64,000 bases of DNA from Lachnospiraceae bacterium (GCA_910575445.1 CAJTFW010000004.1:62001-126000), one strand, 5' to 3'; positions 16,885-26,596 are shown, numbered from the stretch's first letter. Made by a program: numbers and translations. Notes: generated from the sequence alone by a model not told the origin.

Positions 16885-17415
16885 TTAAGGAAGTCTTTTA
16901 ATTTGTCGCGCAAAGACCGGCCCTATAGATGTTAGATAGATTCCATAGTATTCTTCAAAAGTCAACGGTCTCCCATCCGTTAAAAGCTCCATCGGAACCT
17001 GAAAGACACTGACCTGAATGCCTGTCTCATGCAGCCCATTTTTTAAATAAAATTGTTTTCTTCTGATACGCTCTGCGTTGTTAGAAGCTGCTTTATCCAC
17101 CTGCTCGATTTCTAAGAGAAAGCGTTGCTTATGATAGCGCTCTTTTAGAAGCTCTAGTGCCTTTGAACCTATCTTTTTTCCCCGATATGCATGTGCTATG
17201 GCAAAATAGTCCAAAAGCGCCAGGTCCTGATATAAGACCATAAAAGCAAGCCCTACAGGCTCTCCTTTTTCTTGTATTGACAGAAGCTCCATCTTCCCTT
17301 GTAAGGCTTTTTGCTTCATCAGCCAGAATGGTTTGCGTTCTGCTTTGGGGAAAGCTTCTAGATAGATTTTTTTAAGTTTTCTTAGGTCTCTTTTCTCTGC
17401 TTTTTTTAACTCCAC
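16885..17415 (-). CDS. GNAT family N-acetyltransferase
   Basis: 176 residues with the GNAT fold pattern: ALLDYFAIAHAYRGKKIGSKAL carries the acetyl-CoA binding motif (R/Q-x-x-G-x-G/A, here RGKKIG) at about residues 68-90, and a later NGLHETGIQVSVFQVPME strand. The substrate is unknown. The start overlaps the end of hflX by 10 bp, indicating translational coupling. Confidence 0.85.
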   Translation of the reverse strand: MELKKAEKRDLRKLKKIYLEAFPKAERKPFWLMKQKALQGKMELLSIQEKGEPVGLAFMVLYQDLALLDYFAIAHAYRGKKIGSKALELLKERYHKQRFLLEIEQVDKAASNNAERIRRKQFYLKNGLHETGIQVSVFQVPMELLTDGRPLTFEEYYGIYLTSIGPVFARQIKRLP

Positions 17416-18572
17416 TGCTGCTTTTGCCTCTCTGTTGTCTTATATTTTTCTGTTGGAAGCATCTGATAGATAAACTCCACTAACTCCGGGATGCCTCTGC
17501 CTGTCTTGGCAGACAGATAGATGCGGTTGTCCCGAATTGAAGGAATCGTTTCTGCCTGCATACACCGGTCTGCTTTATTATATACATAAATTACAGGAAT
17601 ATCTCCAGCACCTAGTTCTTTTAAAGTCTCTTCTGTCACCTTTTTCTGCTCTAAAAAAGCTTCATCAGAATAGTCTAACACATGTAATAGAAGGTCTGCT
17701 TCTTTTGCTTCTTCTAAGGTGGAGCGAAAGGCTTTGACAAGCCCTGTTGGGAGCTGATGGATAAATCCCACGGTGTCTGACAGTAAAAATTCTCTGTCAG
17801 GACTTGTCTGTATTCTGCGCACCGTTGTATCTAGTGTAGCAAAAAGCATGTCTTTTTCCAATACTTTTTTGGAATCATCCCGCGTATATTTATCTAACAT
17901 TCCATTCATCAATGTAGATTTGCCAGCATTGGTATAACCTACAAGCGCAACGCGTGGAATCTGGCTTTTCTGTCGCCTTTTTTGCTGTGTGATACGTTCT
18001 CTTTCTATCTTTTTTAACTCTTTTTCAAGCTCGCTCATCCGTTTTTCAATACGGCGACGGTCTAGCTCTAGTTTTTTCTCTCCAGCTCCTTTATTTGCAA
18101 GACCGCTTCCTCCTCCCTGGCGGCTGAGTGCTTTGTGCATCCCTACAAGCCGCGGCAGCACATACTGAAGCCTTGCAGATTCCACCTGAAGCTTAGCCTC
18201 TCTTGTCTTAGCCCGTACCGCAAAGATTTCTAAAATCAGAGTAGTTCTGTCTAAGATTGGATAGTCGAGAAGGCTTTGCAGGTTGCGAAGCTGTGTAGGC
18301 GTTAGGGAGCGGTCAAAGATTAAAACATCAACTGACCCTTCTTCTAAATACTCTTTAACCTCTAGAAGCTTTCCCTTGCCCATGTAGAGTGCCTGGTAAG
18401 GCTTTGAAAGGTTCTGTACCACTTCTTTGACAGGCTCCATCCCACAAGCCTCTGCAAGATAAGCAAGTTCTTGCATCGAGCGTGCAAAGTCCTCCCCATC
18501 ATGTAGATTGATGCCTAGAAGAAGTGCCCGTTCTTTTTCTATAGTCTCTTTGTTTCTTTCTGTTTGTAACAA
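17406..18572 (-). CDS. hflX: Ribosome-associated GTPase HflX
   Basis: 388 residues. The N-terminal HflX domain contains the glycine-rich linker SRQGGGSGLANKGAGEKKLELDRR, followed by a coiled coil. The G domain has G1 GYTNAGKST, G3 DTVGFIHQLP and G4 YNKAD, and a short C-terminal tail. HflX splits stalled or stressed ribosomes. It lies 4 bp after the DUF362 gene and overlaps the GNAT gene, so all are likely one transcript. Confidence 0.94.
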   Translation of the reverse strand: MLQTERNKETIEKERALLLGINLHDGEDFARSMQELAYLAEACGMEPVKEVVQNLSKPYQALYMGKGKLLEVKEYLEEGSVDVLIFDRSLTPTQLRNLQSLLDYPILDRTTLILEIFAVRAKTREAKLQVESARLQYVLPRLVGMHKALSRQGGGSGLANKGAGEKKLELDRRRIEKRMSELEKELKKIERERITQQKRRQKSQIPRVALVGYTNAGKSTLMNGMLDKYTRDDSKKVLEKDMLFATLDTTVRRIQTSPDREFLLSDTVGFIHQLPTGLVKAFRSTLEEAKEADLLLHVLDYSDEAFLEQKKVTEETLKELGAGDIPVIYVYNKADRCMQAETIPSIRDNRIYLSAKTGRGIPELVEFIYQMLPTEKYKTTERQKQQWS

Positions 18573-18576
18573 TCTA

Positions 18577-19674
18577 TCATTCCTCTTTTAGATAATTTTT
18601 TAAAAATTGATACATCTCTTGTTCCGTCGGCGGACAGCCTTTTAGGGTGTATTGAAAATCTTTGGTGCAATTTCCAATTCCAAGCTTTCCGCTCTTCCCC
18701 CGAAATCCCTGGCCAATACAGATTTTCTCTGGAAAATCCTTTAAAAGTCCTTCTTTTTCCAGCATATCCAATGCGGGGAGCAGATATCCATAGCAGGCAC
18801 TGCAAGAATCCACATCTTCGGTCATCTCGCGAAGCTTCATCACGCGTTCTTTATCCGGCAGCTTTATCATATGCTCTGGCATATTTAATTCTCGTACCAA
18901 AGCCTTATCCATATCCGAAGACCCTGCGCCAAGCTTCTCTGCCAGTCCAATATAGGGTACTTCCTCGGTCTGATACTGAAGAAGCCGACATACATAGGCA
19001 TCACAGAGCACGGGGTCTGCCGCTGCAAAGAGACGATTCATCTGTGTCGGATTGCCGCCATCCTCAAAGCTTAAATCCCCACAGATGCTATCCACCAAGA
19101 TAAAATCCTGGCGAATCCCCATCGAGAGATGCCCAATCGGCTTATGAAGCCCCATCGTATGAAACCGCCTTTTCTCCGTATTGGGCAGAAGTCCTTTCAT
19201 ATTTTTCAGTGCACAGGTAATCCTGGTCTGACAATGTCCTTTCATCACAGGTACATTAATCATATAGTCCACTTGCAGCGCACAGTTGCACAGATGAAGC
19301 TCCATGCCTTTACAATCCACTGTCACAGACTTCTCTTTCTGCGCATCCACAAGTGCCACGCCGTAGCGCTTTGCAAGTGTATCATAACCACACGTTTTAA
19401 AAGCCTCTTTGGTCTTCGCTCCAATCCAGGAGCCCTCCATAATTGTAATCTCAGAGAATCCATGCTCCTTTAGATACTGAAGAAGCCCCTCCACCACCTC
19501 CGGGTGTGTCGTAGCCCCATAAGATGCCTCAGAAGGCGAGACGAGATTCGGTTTAATCCCAATCCGCTTTCTACGGTCTCCAATCATATTGGCAAGCTTA
19601 CAAGCTTCTAAAAGCTCTATGGTCATCTTCTTATATTCTGTTCCATAAATCACAAAAATCTCATCTTTTTTCAT
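18577..19674 (-). CDS. DUF362 domain protein
   Basis: 365 residues. DUF362 hallmarks: KPNLVSPSEASYGATTHPEVV near residue 42, NVPVMKGHCQTRITCALKNMKGLLP near 138, DSICGDLSFEDGGNPTQMN near 192. No ferredoxin 4Fe-4S cluster repeats are present; two Cys lie in VDSCSACYGY near residue 293 and more near the end. The molecular function of the family is not established. First gene of the operon with hflX, GNAT and map; promoter at 19695-19723 and GGAGGGG before the ATG. Confidence 0.85.
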   Translation of the reverse strand: MKKDEIFVIYGTEYKKMTIELLEACKLANMIGDRRKRIGIKPNLVSPSEASYGATTHPEVVEGLLQYLKEHGFSEITIMEGSWIGAKTKEAFKTCGYDTLAKRYGVALVDAQKEKSVTVDCKGMELHLCNCALQVDYMINVPVMKGHCQTRITCALKNMKGLLPNTEKRRFHTMGLHKPIGHLSMGIRQDFILVDSICGDLSFEDGGNPTQMNRLFAAADPVLCDAYVCRLLQYQTEEVPYIGLAEKLGAGSSDMDKALVRELNMPEHMIKLPDKERVMKLREMTEDVDSCSACYGYLLPALDMLEKEGLLKDFPEKICIGQGFRGKSGKLGIGNCTKDFQYTLKGCPPTEQEMYQFLKNYLKEE

Positions 19675-19694
19675 CGTTACCCCTCCTGTTTCTT

Positions 19695-19723
19695 ATCATA
19701 ACAGACCTTATTAAAAAATGCAA
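19695..19723 (-). promoter_or_regulatory. Sigma-A promoter of DUF362-hflX-GNAT-map
   Basis: On the minus strand TTGCAT (19718-19723), 17 bp, TATGAT (19695-19700), about 20 bp before the start codon. Confidence 0.6.
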
Positions 19724-19754
19724 AAAATTCCTTGCTATCACAGGCATAGCAAAA

Positions 19755-19790
19755 AGCACATTATCTCCTGTTTTTGGAAATAATGTGCTC
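19755..19790 (-). terminator. Terminator of the Rpn-like gene
   Basis: AGCACATTAT pairs with ATAATGTGCT around a 16-nt loop, followed on the minus strand by TTTTGC, 31 bp after the gene stop. Confidence 0.7.
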
Positions 19791-19820
19791 TGGTGTTTTG
19801 TTTATATACTATGTTAATAA

Positions 19821-20789
19821 TTATTTCAGTACAAGCCATTCTTTTACGGTTTCTACCGTATAGCCAACCACTTGTGCTATCTTCTCAGCCTCAAATCCCA
19901 TTTCATACAATTTTCCAGCCGTTTCCTTTGCCTTTTTCAACTCACCTTTTTGTTCTCCACTCCGCTCAAATTCTATTTTCATTTCTTGAATTGCCTGACA
20001 CATATCCACTACCTCCTCGCTTTCATCATATTTCAATCCTGTATGTGTAATCGCCTCAATCACATCTGCCGCTCTACGTTCTACTTCTCGAAAGCGTTTT
20101 TCATTCGTTTTTAATATCCTCCCTAAATTCTTTCTGTCTTTTGAATACTTAATAAAAAATATAACTTCGCGCAAGCTGGACTGAAATTTCATAATTTCCT
20201 CATCGGTCATCTGAGCTGGAGCTATCAAACGTACATGATAATTGTCTAAGAAAGAAAATATCCTAGAATCTTTTACTTCCATCATATCAAAAAGACTTAA
20301 TGGGCCATCCCATACATCTGGTGAAAAATAAAGCATCACTGTCACAGATGGAATTAATCGGTCTTCTTTCCAAAATCCACTTAAAAATTCCCCTGCATTT
20401 GGTTTCTTCTGCATTGCATCTGCCTGTTTCATTGCTTTGCGGTGTGAGCGTGCTGCTTCTTCTACCTGCCCGGCATATTCCATCGCATCATAAAGATTAT
20501 TTTTTACAGCAGCTGCATAATGAATTTCAGATTGCGCTTCGATTCCATAAAGAACATACCCCAAATTTCCATCTGTCATAGCCGCATACAACTTTTGTAC
20601 ATCTCGAAACTTTTGAACTGGCACAACGGCACCATCTGCACCATAGGGAAGCGTAATCTTTGTCGAGTCACGTTCTATTAATTGTTCTGGTTGAATAATT
20701 TGTTCTCCCCCATAAATGTAATAGTTGAATACATCTGCAAATATAGCTGTATCTGACATATAATCTTTTGTAATTGTATCTGCCTTCAA
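19821..20789 (-). CDS. Rpn-like PD-(D/E)XK nuclease / putative transposase family
   Basis: 322 residues. The N-terminal half carries a PD-(D/E)XK-like arrangement: FADVFNYYIYGG, then LPYGADGAV-type strand region and YVLYGIEAQSEIHYAAAVKNNLYDA, where E-x-Q takes the place of E-x-K. The C-terminal part contains a helical stretch ending with a HTH-like MGFEAEKIAQVVGYTVETVKEWL. Members of this family (YhgA-like, Rpn) are linked with recombination-promoting nuclease activity and are often wrongly called transposases. It stands alone with its own terminator. Confidence 0.7.
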   Translation of the reverse strand: MKADTITKDYMSDTAIFADVFNYYIYGGEQIIQPEQLIERDSTKITLPYGADGAVVPVQKFRDVQKLYAAMTDGNLGYVLYGIEAQSEIHYAAAVKNNLYDAMEYAGQVEEAARSHRKAMKQADAMQKKPNAGEFLSGFWKEDRLIPSVTVMLYFSPDVWDGPLSLFDMMEVKDSRIFSFLDNYHVRLIAPAQMTDEEIMKFQSSLREVIFFIKYSKDRKNLGRILKTNEKRFREVERRAADVIEAITHTGLKYDESEEVVDMCQAIQEMKIEFERSGEQKGELKKAKETAGKLYEMGFEAEKIAQVVGYTVETVKEWLVLK

Positions 20790-20893
20790 TAGCTTTCACC
20801 ACCTTTCTATCTAGAAGCTGTTTCATGGAAACAAATTTTCTTAATTATACTAAAGGTGTTGCTTATTTTCAAGCTAGCTATAATAAATGCAGA

Positions 20894-21712
20894 TTATTTC
20901 CTCTTCTTCACTGCCCGCACCGTATCCACATGCCATTCTTCCTTCTCCTGCTTATTCTGCTCTATGTAATAAGAATAGATAACATCTAGCATCACCAGAA
21001 TCGGAAACTGTGGAGAGATAACGTTGCCGTGGTCTAGATATTGCAGGGAGGGTACTAATACCAATTCATCACAGATTTCTTCAAATCCTTCTTTATTCTT
21101 AGAGGTAATCAGAATCGTCCTGGAACCATTTTTATGTGCCTCTTGAAGCAGATACAGCACATCCTTTGTCTCTCCGCTGATGCTAAGCCCAAAGACAACG
21201 CTTGTCTGATTCTGAAAGACAGCCCGCATCCGCATCAAATCCGGCTCCTGAATCGAATAGATATTGACCCCAATGCGCATAAAACGCATCTCCATCTCCC
21301 TTGCCGCAAGTCCAGAGCTTCCGATTCCACACACAAATACCCGTGCTGCCTCACCAAGGAAACGGCAGATTCTGACAATCTGCCGCTCATTTAACAAACT
21401 GTAGGTCTTATTTAACAGCTCTTGATATGCATTTAACGCCATACGCGTATGTCCGGTCATTGGCTGATTTTTCTCAACAAATGTCTGCTCATACTGGTAG
21501 ACAAATTCCCGGTATCCGCGATATCCGCATTTCTTTGCAAAGCGGGAAAGCGACGCTTCTGATACAAACAAACGTTCTGATATCGCTTTAGAAGAAAAAT
21601 CCAGACGCTCCTGATTTTTCAAGAAAAAGTCTCCAATCGTCCGCTCCACCGTTGTAAAATTTTCATAGTTGGATTCTATGATTGGAAGCACTGATTTTAC
21701 ATAATATTCCAT
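20894..21712 (-). CDS. MurR/RpiR family regulator
   Basis: 272 residues. An N-terminal HTH_6 domain (about 1-77; SKAISERLFVSEASLSRFAKKCGYRGYREF) is followed by a SIS sugar-phosphate binding domain (about 110-240; VFVCGIGSSGLAAREMEMRF, GLSISGETKDVLYLL). Such regulators sense amino-sugar phosphates. It is the last gene of the sialic-acid cluster, 12 bp after nanK, so it probably controls this operon in response to ManNAc-6-P or a related intermediate. The operator is not identified. Confidence 0.88.
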   Translation of the reverse strand: MEYYVKSVLPIIESNYENFTTVERTIGDFFLKNQERLDFSSKAISERLFVSEASLSRFAKKCGYRGYREFVYQYEQTFVEKNQPMTGHTRMALNAYQELLNKTYSLLNERQIVRICRFLGEAARVFVCGIGSSGLAAREMEMRFMRIGVNIYSIQEPDLMRMRAVFQNQTSVVFGLSISGETKDVLYLLQEAHKNGSRTILITSKNKEGFEEICDELVLVPSLQYLDHGNVISPQFPILVMLDVIYSYYIEQNKQEKEEWHVDTVRAVKKRK

Positions 21713-21724
21713 TTCATTGCTCCT

Positions 21725-22621
21725 CTACCACTTACTTTTCCCCTGACAGATTAGAAAATGATAAAATGCACCAACCATCCCTGCATCGTTCTTATGTTCT
21801 GCCATCCGAAGCTCTGTCTTTTTTGCAATATCTGAGATTAAATATTTATCAAGTGCCCTCCGAATCCTAGGCTTTAGATATTCTTCCTGCTCCATAATCC
21901 CGCCGCCAAGCACCACCATCTGTGGATTAAGTACATAACAAATATTGGCAATTCCCCTGCCAAGGACATCGCTCATCTCCTCTATTGCCTTTACACAGAC
22001 TAAATCTCCTGCTTTAGCCTCCTCAAATATTCGAAATCCATCCCAGTCTTTTAGACTTTCTCCTTTTTCCAAAGCCACCTTCTTACAAAGTCCACTCGTC
22101 GCTCCAAGTGTCTGAAAATCACTGTCTCCCATATGCATATATCCTACTTCACAAGCACTGTTAGAGAATCCGTGAAATACTCTGTGTCCTATCAAGATAC
22201 AGCCACCAATTCCTGTTCCAATTGTCAGACAAAGCGTTACCTTACTCCCTTTTGCAGCTCCCGATATACTCTCTGCAAGCCCGGCACAGTTCACATCGTT
22301 CTCTACCTCACAAGGCAGATGAAACATCGCTTCCATCTCTTTTTTCCACTGTGTCCCCATATATTCTGGAATCAAAGGCGCCGAATAGATGACCTCTCCT
22401 TTTTCACAATCCACCATTCCTGCTGTGGAGATACAAATACCTGACAAAATATATTCTCTCTGATATTGCCTTACCAGCTCCATCGCTCTCTCAACAATTC
22501 TCTTCCCACCAAGATGAGCCATCGTCTTTTCTTTTCCCCGCTCCAATACATTCCCATTCTCATCAATTATTCCATACTTTATAGCCGTTCCACCAATATC
22601 AATACAAACATATTTTCTCAT
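21725..22621 (-). CDS. nanK: ROK family kinase, probable N-acetylmannosamine kinase
   Basis: About 298 residues from the ATG at 22621, which has GGAGG 5 bases upstream; an earlier in-frame ATG lies at 22633. The ROK ATP site is CIDIGGTAIKYGI at the start, with a second phosphate motif LTIGTGIGGCILIG near residue 127. Its place in the nan cluster points to ManNAc phosphorylation. The usual ROK zinc cluster (CxCGxxGCxE) is absent; EVGYMHMGDSDFQTLGAT stands there instead, as in some Firmicutes ROK kinases. It is separated from nanQ by a 165-bp inverted repeat. Confidence 0.8.
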   Translation of the reverse strand: MRKYVCIDIGGTAIKYGIIDENGNVLERGKEKTMAHLGGKRIVERAMELVRQYQREYILSGICISTAGMVDCEKGEVIYSAPLIPEYMGTQWKKEMEAMFHLPCEVENDVNCAGLAESISGAAKGSKVTLCLTIGTGIGGCILIGHRVFHGFSNSACEVGYMHMGDSDFQTLGATSGLCKKVALEKGESLKDWDGFRIFEEAKAGDLVCVKAIEEMSDVLGRGIANICYVLNPQMVVLGGGIMEQEEYLKPRIRRALDKYLISDIAKKTELRMAEHKNDAGMVGAFYHFLICQGKSKW

Positions 22622-22721
22622 TTCTTCCTCCATCTAATAAATCCAATACCCTATAATAAATATCCCATATCAGAATATTTTATGTCAATCTCTATTTTAT
22701 AAGTATCGGCAAACACAATCA

Positions 22722-22886
22722 GCTAGGGCAGGAGGGAAGTAGATTCCCAAAAGACCCATTGGACGCCATCGGCACTTAATGAGCGCAAGCGGCGTAAAGC
22801 CGCGCAGTCGCGAATTTAGTACCGCTATAGGCGTTCATTAAGCGCGAGCGGGGTCTTTAGGAAATCTACTTCCCTCCTGTCCTAGC
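22722..22886. repeat. Long imperfect palindrome inside the nan cluster
   Basis: Outer arms of 36 bp (22722-22757 and 22851-22886) match at 33 positions, starting GCTAGG-CAGGAGGGAAGTA. A second nested pair, ACTTAATGAGCGC and GCGTTCATTAAGCG, lies inside. The whole 165 bp can form a long hairpin in DNA or RNA. It sits between nanQ and nanK, where it may end or dampen the operon transcript, or be a MITE-like element. Confidence 0.8.
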
Positions 22887-22914
22887 GTCATTATACCATC
22901 ATGACCTACACATA

Positions 22915-23364
22915 TTACACTTGTACTTTAAATATCGCTTTCTTAATATCAGAAGGCTTCTCCACAGCTACCGCCGTTCGATGCCCATCCCCTGGATAGC
23001 ACACCAGATAATCTCCTTCTTCAAGTACCACGGACACTTTCTTCTCTCCATCCATCGGAAGAAAATCCGTCTCTTTTTGATACTCTTTGACATCCATATT
23101 CGATATAAAGTTCAAATCAATCTGTTCGGTCCCTGTAAGCATCAGATGCACATCCAGATAATCTCTGTGCGCCTCCCAGAAACGTTCTTGGGCGGCTGTG
23201 GTACGATACTCCACAATATTAACAAACAAACGTTCTCCATCAATCTCATGCCGTCCAGCCGAAAGTCCTGTTAAATCATGTTCTTTTGCCCATTTCAGAC
23301 ACATAAGAACCTGTTCTTCAAGCATTCCATACGCTTTTATATCCTTTATATTTCCAAAAACCAT
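22915..23364 (-). CDS. nanQ: YhcH/YjgK/YiaL family protein, probable sialic acid anomerase
   Basis: 149 residues, the usual length of this cupin-type family. Features include RFWEAHRDYLDVHLMLTGTEQIDL at about residues 80-105 and EEGDYLVCYPGDGHRTAVAVEKPSDIKKAIFKV at the end, with His and Glu residues of the metal site. The E. coli member NanQ accelerates anomer conversion of sialic acid. Lies 21 bp after the transporter gene in the nan operon. Confidence 0.85.
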   Translation of the reverse strand: MVFGNIKDIKAYGMLEEQVLMCLKWAKEHDLTGLSAGRHEIDGERLFVNIVEYRTTAAQERFWEAHRDYLDVHLMLTGTEQIDLNFISNMDVKEYQKETDFLPMDGEKKVSVVLEEGDYLVCYPGDGHRTAVAVEKPSDIKKAIFKVQV

Positions 23365-23385
23365 GCTTTCCCACTGACCTTTCTC

Positions 23386-24891
23386 TTAATTCTTAAAAAT
23401 CGTTGTATTTGCTGCTGGTACAGAAGTATCTCCCTTCATCGACCGCCAAATCATACTTGCAGGAATACCAACTACCAAGGATACTGCAATCGAGATAATC
23501 GAATAAGACCAGATAGAGATGCTGCCTGCCGGTGCAAAATATTTGATTCCAACCATTACAAGAGAAGCAGCAATAAATGCCAGCGTTGCGCCAAAAGTAT
23601 TGGCAACCTTTGTAAATGCGCCTAAGATAAATGTACCAATCAAGATACCAAGTACCAGACCCATAAATCCATTAAACCATTCATATGCTGACTTCACTCC
23701 GCCGTTTGCCAGTACAATTGATACTAAAATGGAGAAAATACCAACAATCAAAGATACATACTGACCAATCTTGGTCTGTGTCTCAAAGCTTAATTCTTTC
23801 TTGGACAGACGTGCCTGAATATCCAGTGTCCAGCTTGCTGCCACAGAGTTAAGACCTGTAGAAAGGGTAGACTGAGAAGCCGCATAGATAGCTGCCAATA
23901 AAAGTCCTGTAATACCTACCGGAAGCTCAAACGCGATATAGGATGCAAAAATCTGGTCCTGTGCAGCTGCTGGTGGTAAAGTATTCTGCTGATAGAAGAC
24001 ATACAGTCCGGTACCAATCAGATAGAAAACAGTTGCAATAAAGATAGACAATGCGCCATTTGTCAGCATCATCTTATTTAATTTTTTTGTATCGGTTGTT
24101 GTTGTAAAGCGCTGTACAATATCCTGACTTGATACATAAGAACCCATCGTGTTAAATCCAGCGCCTACAATCATTAAAAATACACTGTCTTTTAACAGAT
24201 TGATATCGAAAATTGGCTGGTCAGCTGCCAAGAATTTTCCTTCTACTGACAATGCGCTAAAGATTGCACCGATTCCTCCATTGATATGTGCTACCAAGAA
24301 CACCAGTGCGAAAGTGACACCGATTAAAAGTACAGAACCTTGAATAAAATCGGTCCAAAGTACGGATTTGAGTCCACCTGTATAAGAGTAGATAATTGCA
24401 ATCACACCCATAATGATAATCAGAAGATTGACGCTGATACCTGTCAGGCTTCCAAGTACCATACAAGGCAGATACATAATAATAGACATACGGCCTACCT
24501 GATAGATAATAAACATCACAGCACCCAACACACGCAGACCCTTGCTTCCAAAACGCAGCTCCAGATAGTGATATGCGGTATCAATATCTAACTTACTGTA
24601 GATTGGAAGGAAAAATTTAATGGTCAGCGGAATTGCCAGTATCATACCAAGCTGTGCAAACCACATCAGCCATGTTCCGGCATAAGAATTGCCGGCCAGT
24701 GACAAAAAGGAAATGGGACTTAACAGCGTAGCAAAGATGGATACCGAAGTTACCCACCACGGCACGGTTCCGTCTCCTTTGAAATATTCTTTTCCTTTCA
24801 TCTCTTTTTTGGCAAAATGAAGTCCTGCAAAGAGAACCGCCGCCAAATAGACCACCAGTATAATCAAATCAACTATCGTAAAACCTTGCAT
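23386..24891 (-). CDS. Sodium:solute symporter, probable sialic acid transporter
   Basis: 501 residues of very hydrophobic sequence with about 13 predicted membrane spans. The SSS family pattern is clear, beginning with VDLIILVVYLAAVLFAGLHF and the conserved KGKEYFKGDGTVPWWVTSVS, then SAGFNTMGS-like and QSTLSTGLNSVAASWTLDI near residue 345. Na+-coupled uptake of N-acetylneuraminate is inferred from its place between nanA and nanQ, as in other Gram-positive nan loci. Start at 24891. Confidence 0.85.
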   Translation of the reverse strand: MQGFTIVDLIILVVYLAAVLFAGLHFAKKEMKGKEYFKGDGTVPWWVTSVSIFATLLSPISFLSLAGNSYAGTWLMWFAQLGMILAIPLTIKFFLPIYSKLDIDTAYHYLELRFGSKGLRVLGAVMFIIYQVGRMSIIMYLPCMVLGSLTGISVNLLIIIMGVIAIIYSYTGGLKSVLWTDFIQGSVLLIGVTFALVFLVAHINGGIGAIFSALSVEGKFLAADQPIFDINLLKDSVFLMIVGAGFNTMGSYVSSQDIVQRFTTTTDTKKLNKMMLTNGALSIFIATVFYLIGTGLYVFYQQNTLPPAAAQDQIFASYIAFELPVGITGLLLAAIYAASQSTLSTGLNSVAASWTLDIQARLSKKELSFETQTKIGQYVSLIVGIFSILVSIVLANGGVKSAYEWFNGFMGLVLGILIGTFILGAFTKVANTFGATLAFIAASLVMVGIKYFAPAGSISIWSYSIISIAVSLVVGIPASMIWRSMKGDTSVPAANTTIFKN

Positions 24892-24949
24892 AATTCCCCT
24901 CTATTCTTTATCTTGTGCTTCGTTTATCAGTTTCCTTACTTCCTTTTCT

Positions 24950-25867
24950 TTAAAAATATTTTGCTCTGGCTGCCCGAATCATTCTGGCTGCTTCTTCTAC
25001 CACTGGCATATCACTCTCTACAAGCGCTGCGAGTGGTGCACGTACGCTGCCAAGCTCTAATTCTTCATTGATACGCAGCACAGCCTTGATTACCCCATAC
25101 ATATTTCCATGTGCTGCACATAACTTGTAGATAATGGAATTGATAGTATACTGAAGCTTCATTGCTTCTTCCATCTTATTTTCGTTGATAAATTCATCCA
25201 GTTTCAGGAATAAGTCAGGCATTGCTCCATAGGTTCCGCCTATTCCGCCTTCTGCTCCAATCACGCGTCCACTTACAAACTGCTCGTCTGGTCCATTGAA
25301 GATAATATAATCTTCGCCAGCAGCCTGTTTAAACATCTGAATATCCTGCACCGGCATCGAAGAATTCTTAACGCCAATCACACGCGGATTCTCACGCATT
25401 GTCTCAAACAGTCCCATGGTCAGAGCAACACCAGCAAGCTGTGGAATATTGTAGATAACAAAGTCCGTATTTGGTGCTGCATCGCTGATATCATTCCAAT
25501 ACTTGGCAATGGCATGTTCTGGCAGGCGGAAATAAATCGGCGGAATGGCTGCGATTGCATCCACACCTAAACTTTCTGCATGTTTTGCAAGCTCCATACT
25601 GTCCTTGGTGTTATTGCAAGCCACATGGTTAATAATTGTAAGCTTTCCATCTGCTGCTTTCATTACGTTCTCCAATACGATTTTTCTGTCTTCTACGCTC
25701 TGGTAGATGCACTCTCCTGAAGAACCGTTGACATAGAGTCCTTTTACTCCCTTTTCCACAAAATATTGGGTAAGTTTTTGTACTCTCTCTGGGCTGATAT
25801 TGCCTTCCTCATCATAACATGCATAAAATGCTGGTATCACGCCTTTATATTTTTCTAAATTTCTCAT
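24950..25867 (-). CDS. nanA: N-acetylneuraminate lyase (DapA family)
   Basis: 305 residues of the DHDPS/NAL TIM-barrel family. Cleaves N-acetylneuraminate to ManNAc and pyruvate. Visible are GSSGECIYQSVEDR near residue 48, the catalytic Tyr in YNIPQLAGVAL near 143 and the Schiff-base Lys in VIGVKNSSMP near 170. Position between nanE and the transporter supports NAL rather than dihydrodipicolinate synthase. GAGAG before the ATG. Confidence 0.88.
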   Translation of the reverse strand: MRNLEKYKGVIPAFYACYDEEGNISPERVQKLTQYFVEKGVKGLYVNGSSGECIYQSVEDRKIVLENVMKAADGKLTIINHVACNNTKDSMELAKHAESLGVDAIAAIPPIYFRLPEHAIAKYWNDISDAAPNTDFVIYNIPQLAGVALTMGLFETMRENPRVIGVKNSSMPVQDIQMFKQAAGEDYIIFNGPDEQFVSGRVIGAEGGIGGTYGAMPDLFLKLDEFINENKMEEAMKLQYTINSIIYKLCAAHGNMYGVIKAVLRINEELELGSVRAPLAALVESDMPVVEEAARMIRAARAKYF

Positions 25868-25906
25868 GATTCTCTCCTTATTATCTAAAGTTCATACTTT
25901 TACAGA

Positions 25907-26596
25907 TTATAAAAGTGCATCTGCAAACGATTTTGTAATCAGCTGTGGTCTGGTAATAATGGAGCCTACTACCACGCTAAATGCTCCAAGCTCTAACACT
26001 CTCTTTGCCTTTTCGGGTGTATTGATATTGCCTTCTGCAATCACGTGATGCTTCACACCATCTACAATTGTTCTTAAAATCTCGAAATCATTGTCTTCAA
26101 TCTTTAGATGCTTACTCTGCGGCGTATAGCCTACCATGGTCGTTCCAATAAAATCAAATCCCAGTTCATCCGCATGTAACGCTTCCTCAACCGTTGAGCA
26201 GTCCGCCATAAAAAGCTGGTCTTTATACCGCTCCTTGACTTGATGGAAAAATTCATCCAGGGTCACTCCCCCAGGTCTTAGTGCAGATGTGGCATCCATT
26301 GCGATAATCTCTGGTTTTACCTCCATCAGTTCTTCCACTTCTAAAAGTGTAGGTGTGATATAGACATTGCTGCCTTCATAATCCCGTTTTACGATTCCAA
26401 TAATCGGAAGGTCCACCTGAGACTGAATCTCCTTGATATCTTCCTTTGTGTTTGCCCGAATCCCATATGCGCCGCCCTCTTTTGCTGCCAACGCCATTCT
26501 TCCCATAATAAAAGAAGAATGAAGCGGCTCATGAGGCAATGCCTGACAGGAGACGATAAGTTTTCCTTTTAACTGTTCCACCTTTTTGTTTGTCAT
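25907..26596 (-). CDS. nanE: N-acetylmannosamine-6-phosphate 2-epimerase
   Basis: 229 residues with the NanE barrel pattern: [16 protein letters not shown] at the start, [22 protein letters not shown] near residue 70, [29 protein letters not shown] near 145 and [31 protein letters not shown] at the C-terminal end. Converts ManNAc-6-P to GlcNAc-6-P. First gene of the operon, with AGGAGGTC before the ATG, a good promoter 28-56 bp upstream and a cre-like site above that. Confidence 0.93.
   Translation of the reverse strand: MTNKKVEQLKGKLIVSCQALPHEPLHSSFIMGRMALAAKEGGAYGIRANTKEDIKEIQSQVDLPIIGIVKRDYEGSNVYITPTLLEVEELMEVKPEIIAMDATSALRPGGVTLDEFFHQVKERYKDQLFMADCSTVEEALHADELGFDFIGTTMVGYTPQSKHLKIEDNDFEILRTIVDGVKHHVIAEGNINTPEKAKRVLELGAFSVVVGSIITRPQLITKSFADALL

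Noticed and set aside
19821-20789. Functional transposase
   Set aside because: The protein resembles the Rpn/YhgA group with a PD-(D/E)XK core, not a DDE transposase, and no terminal repeats flank it.
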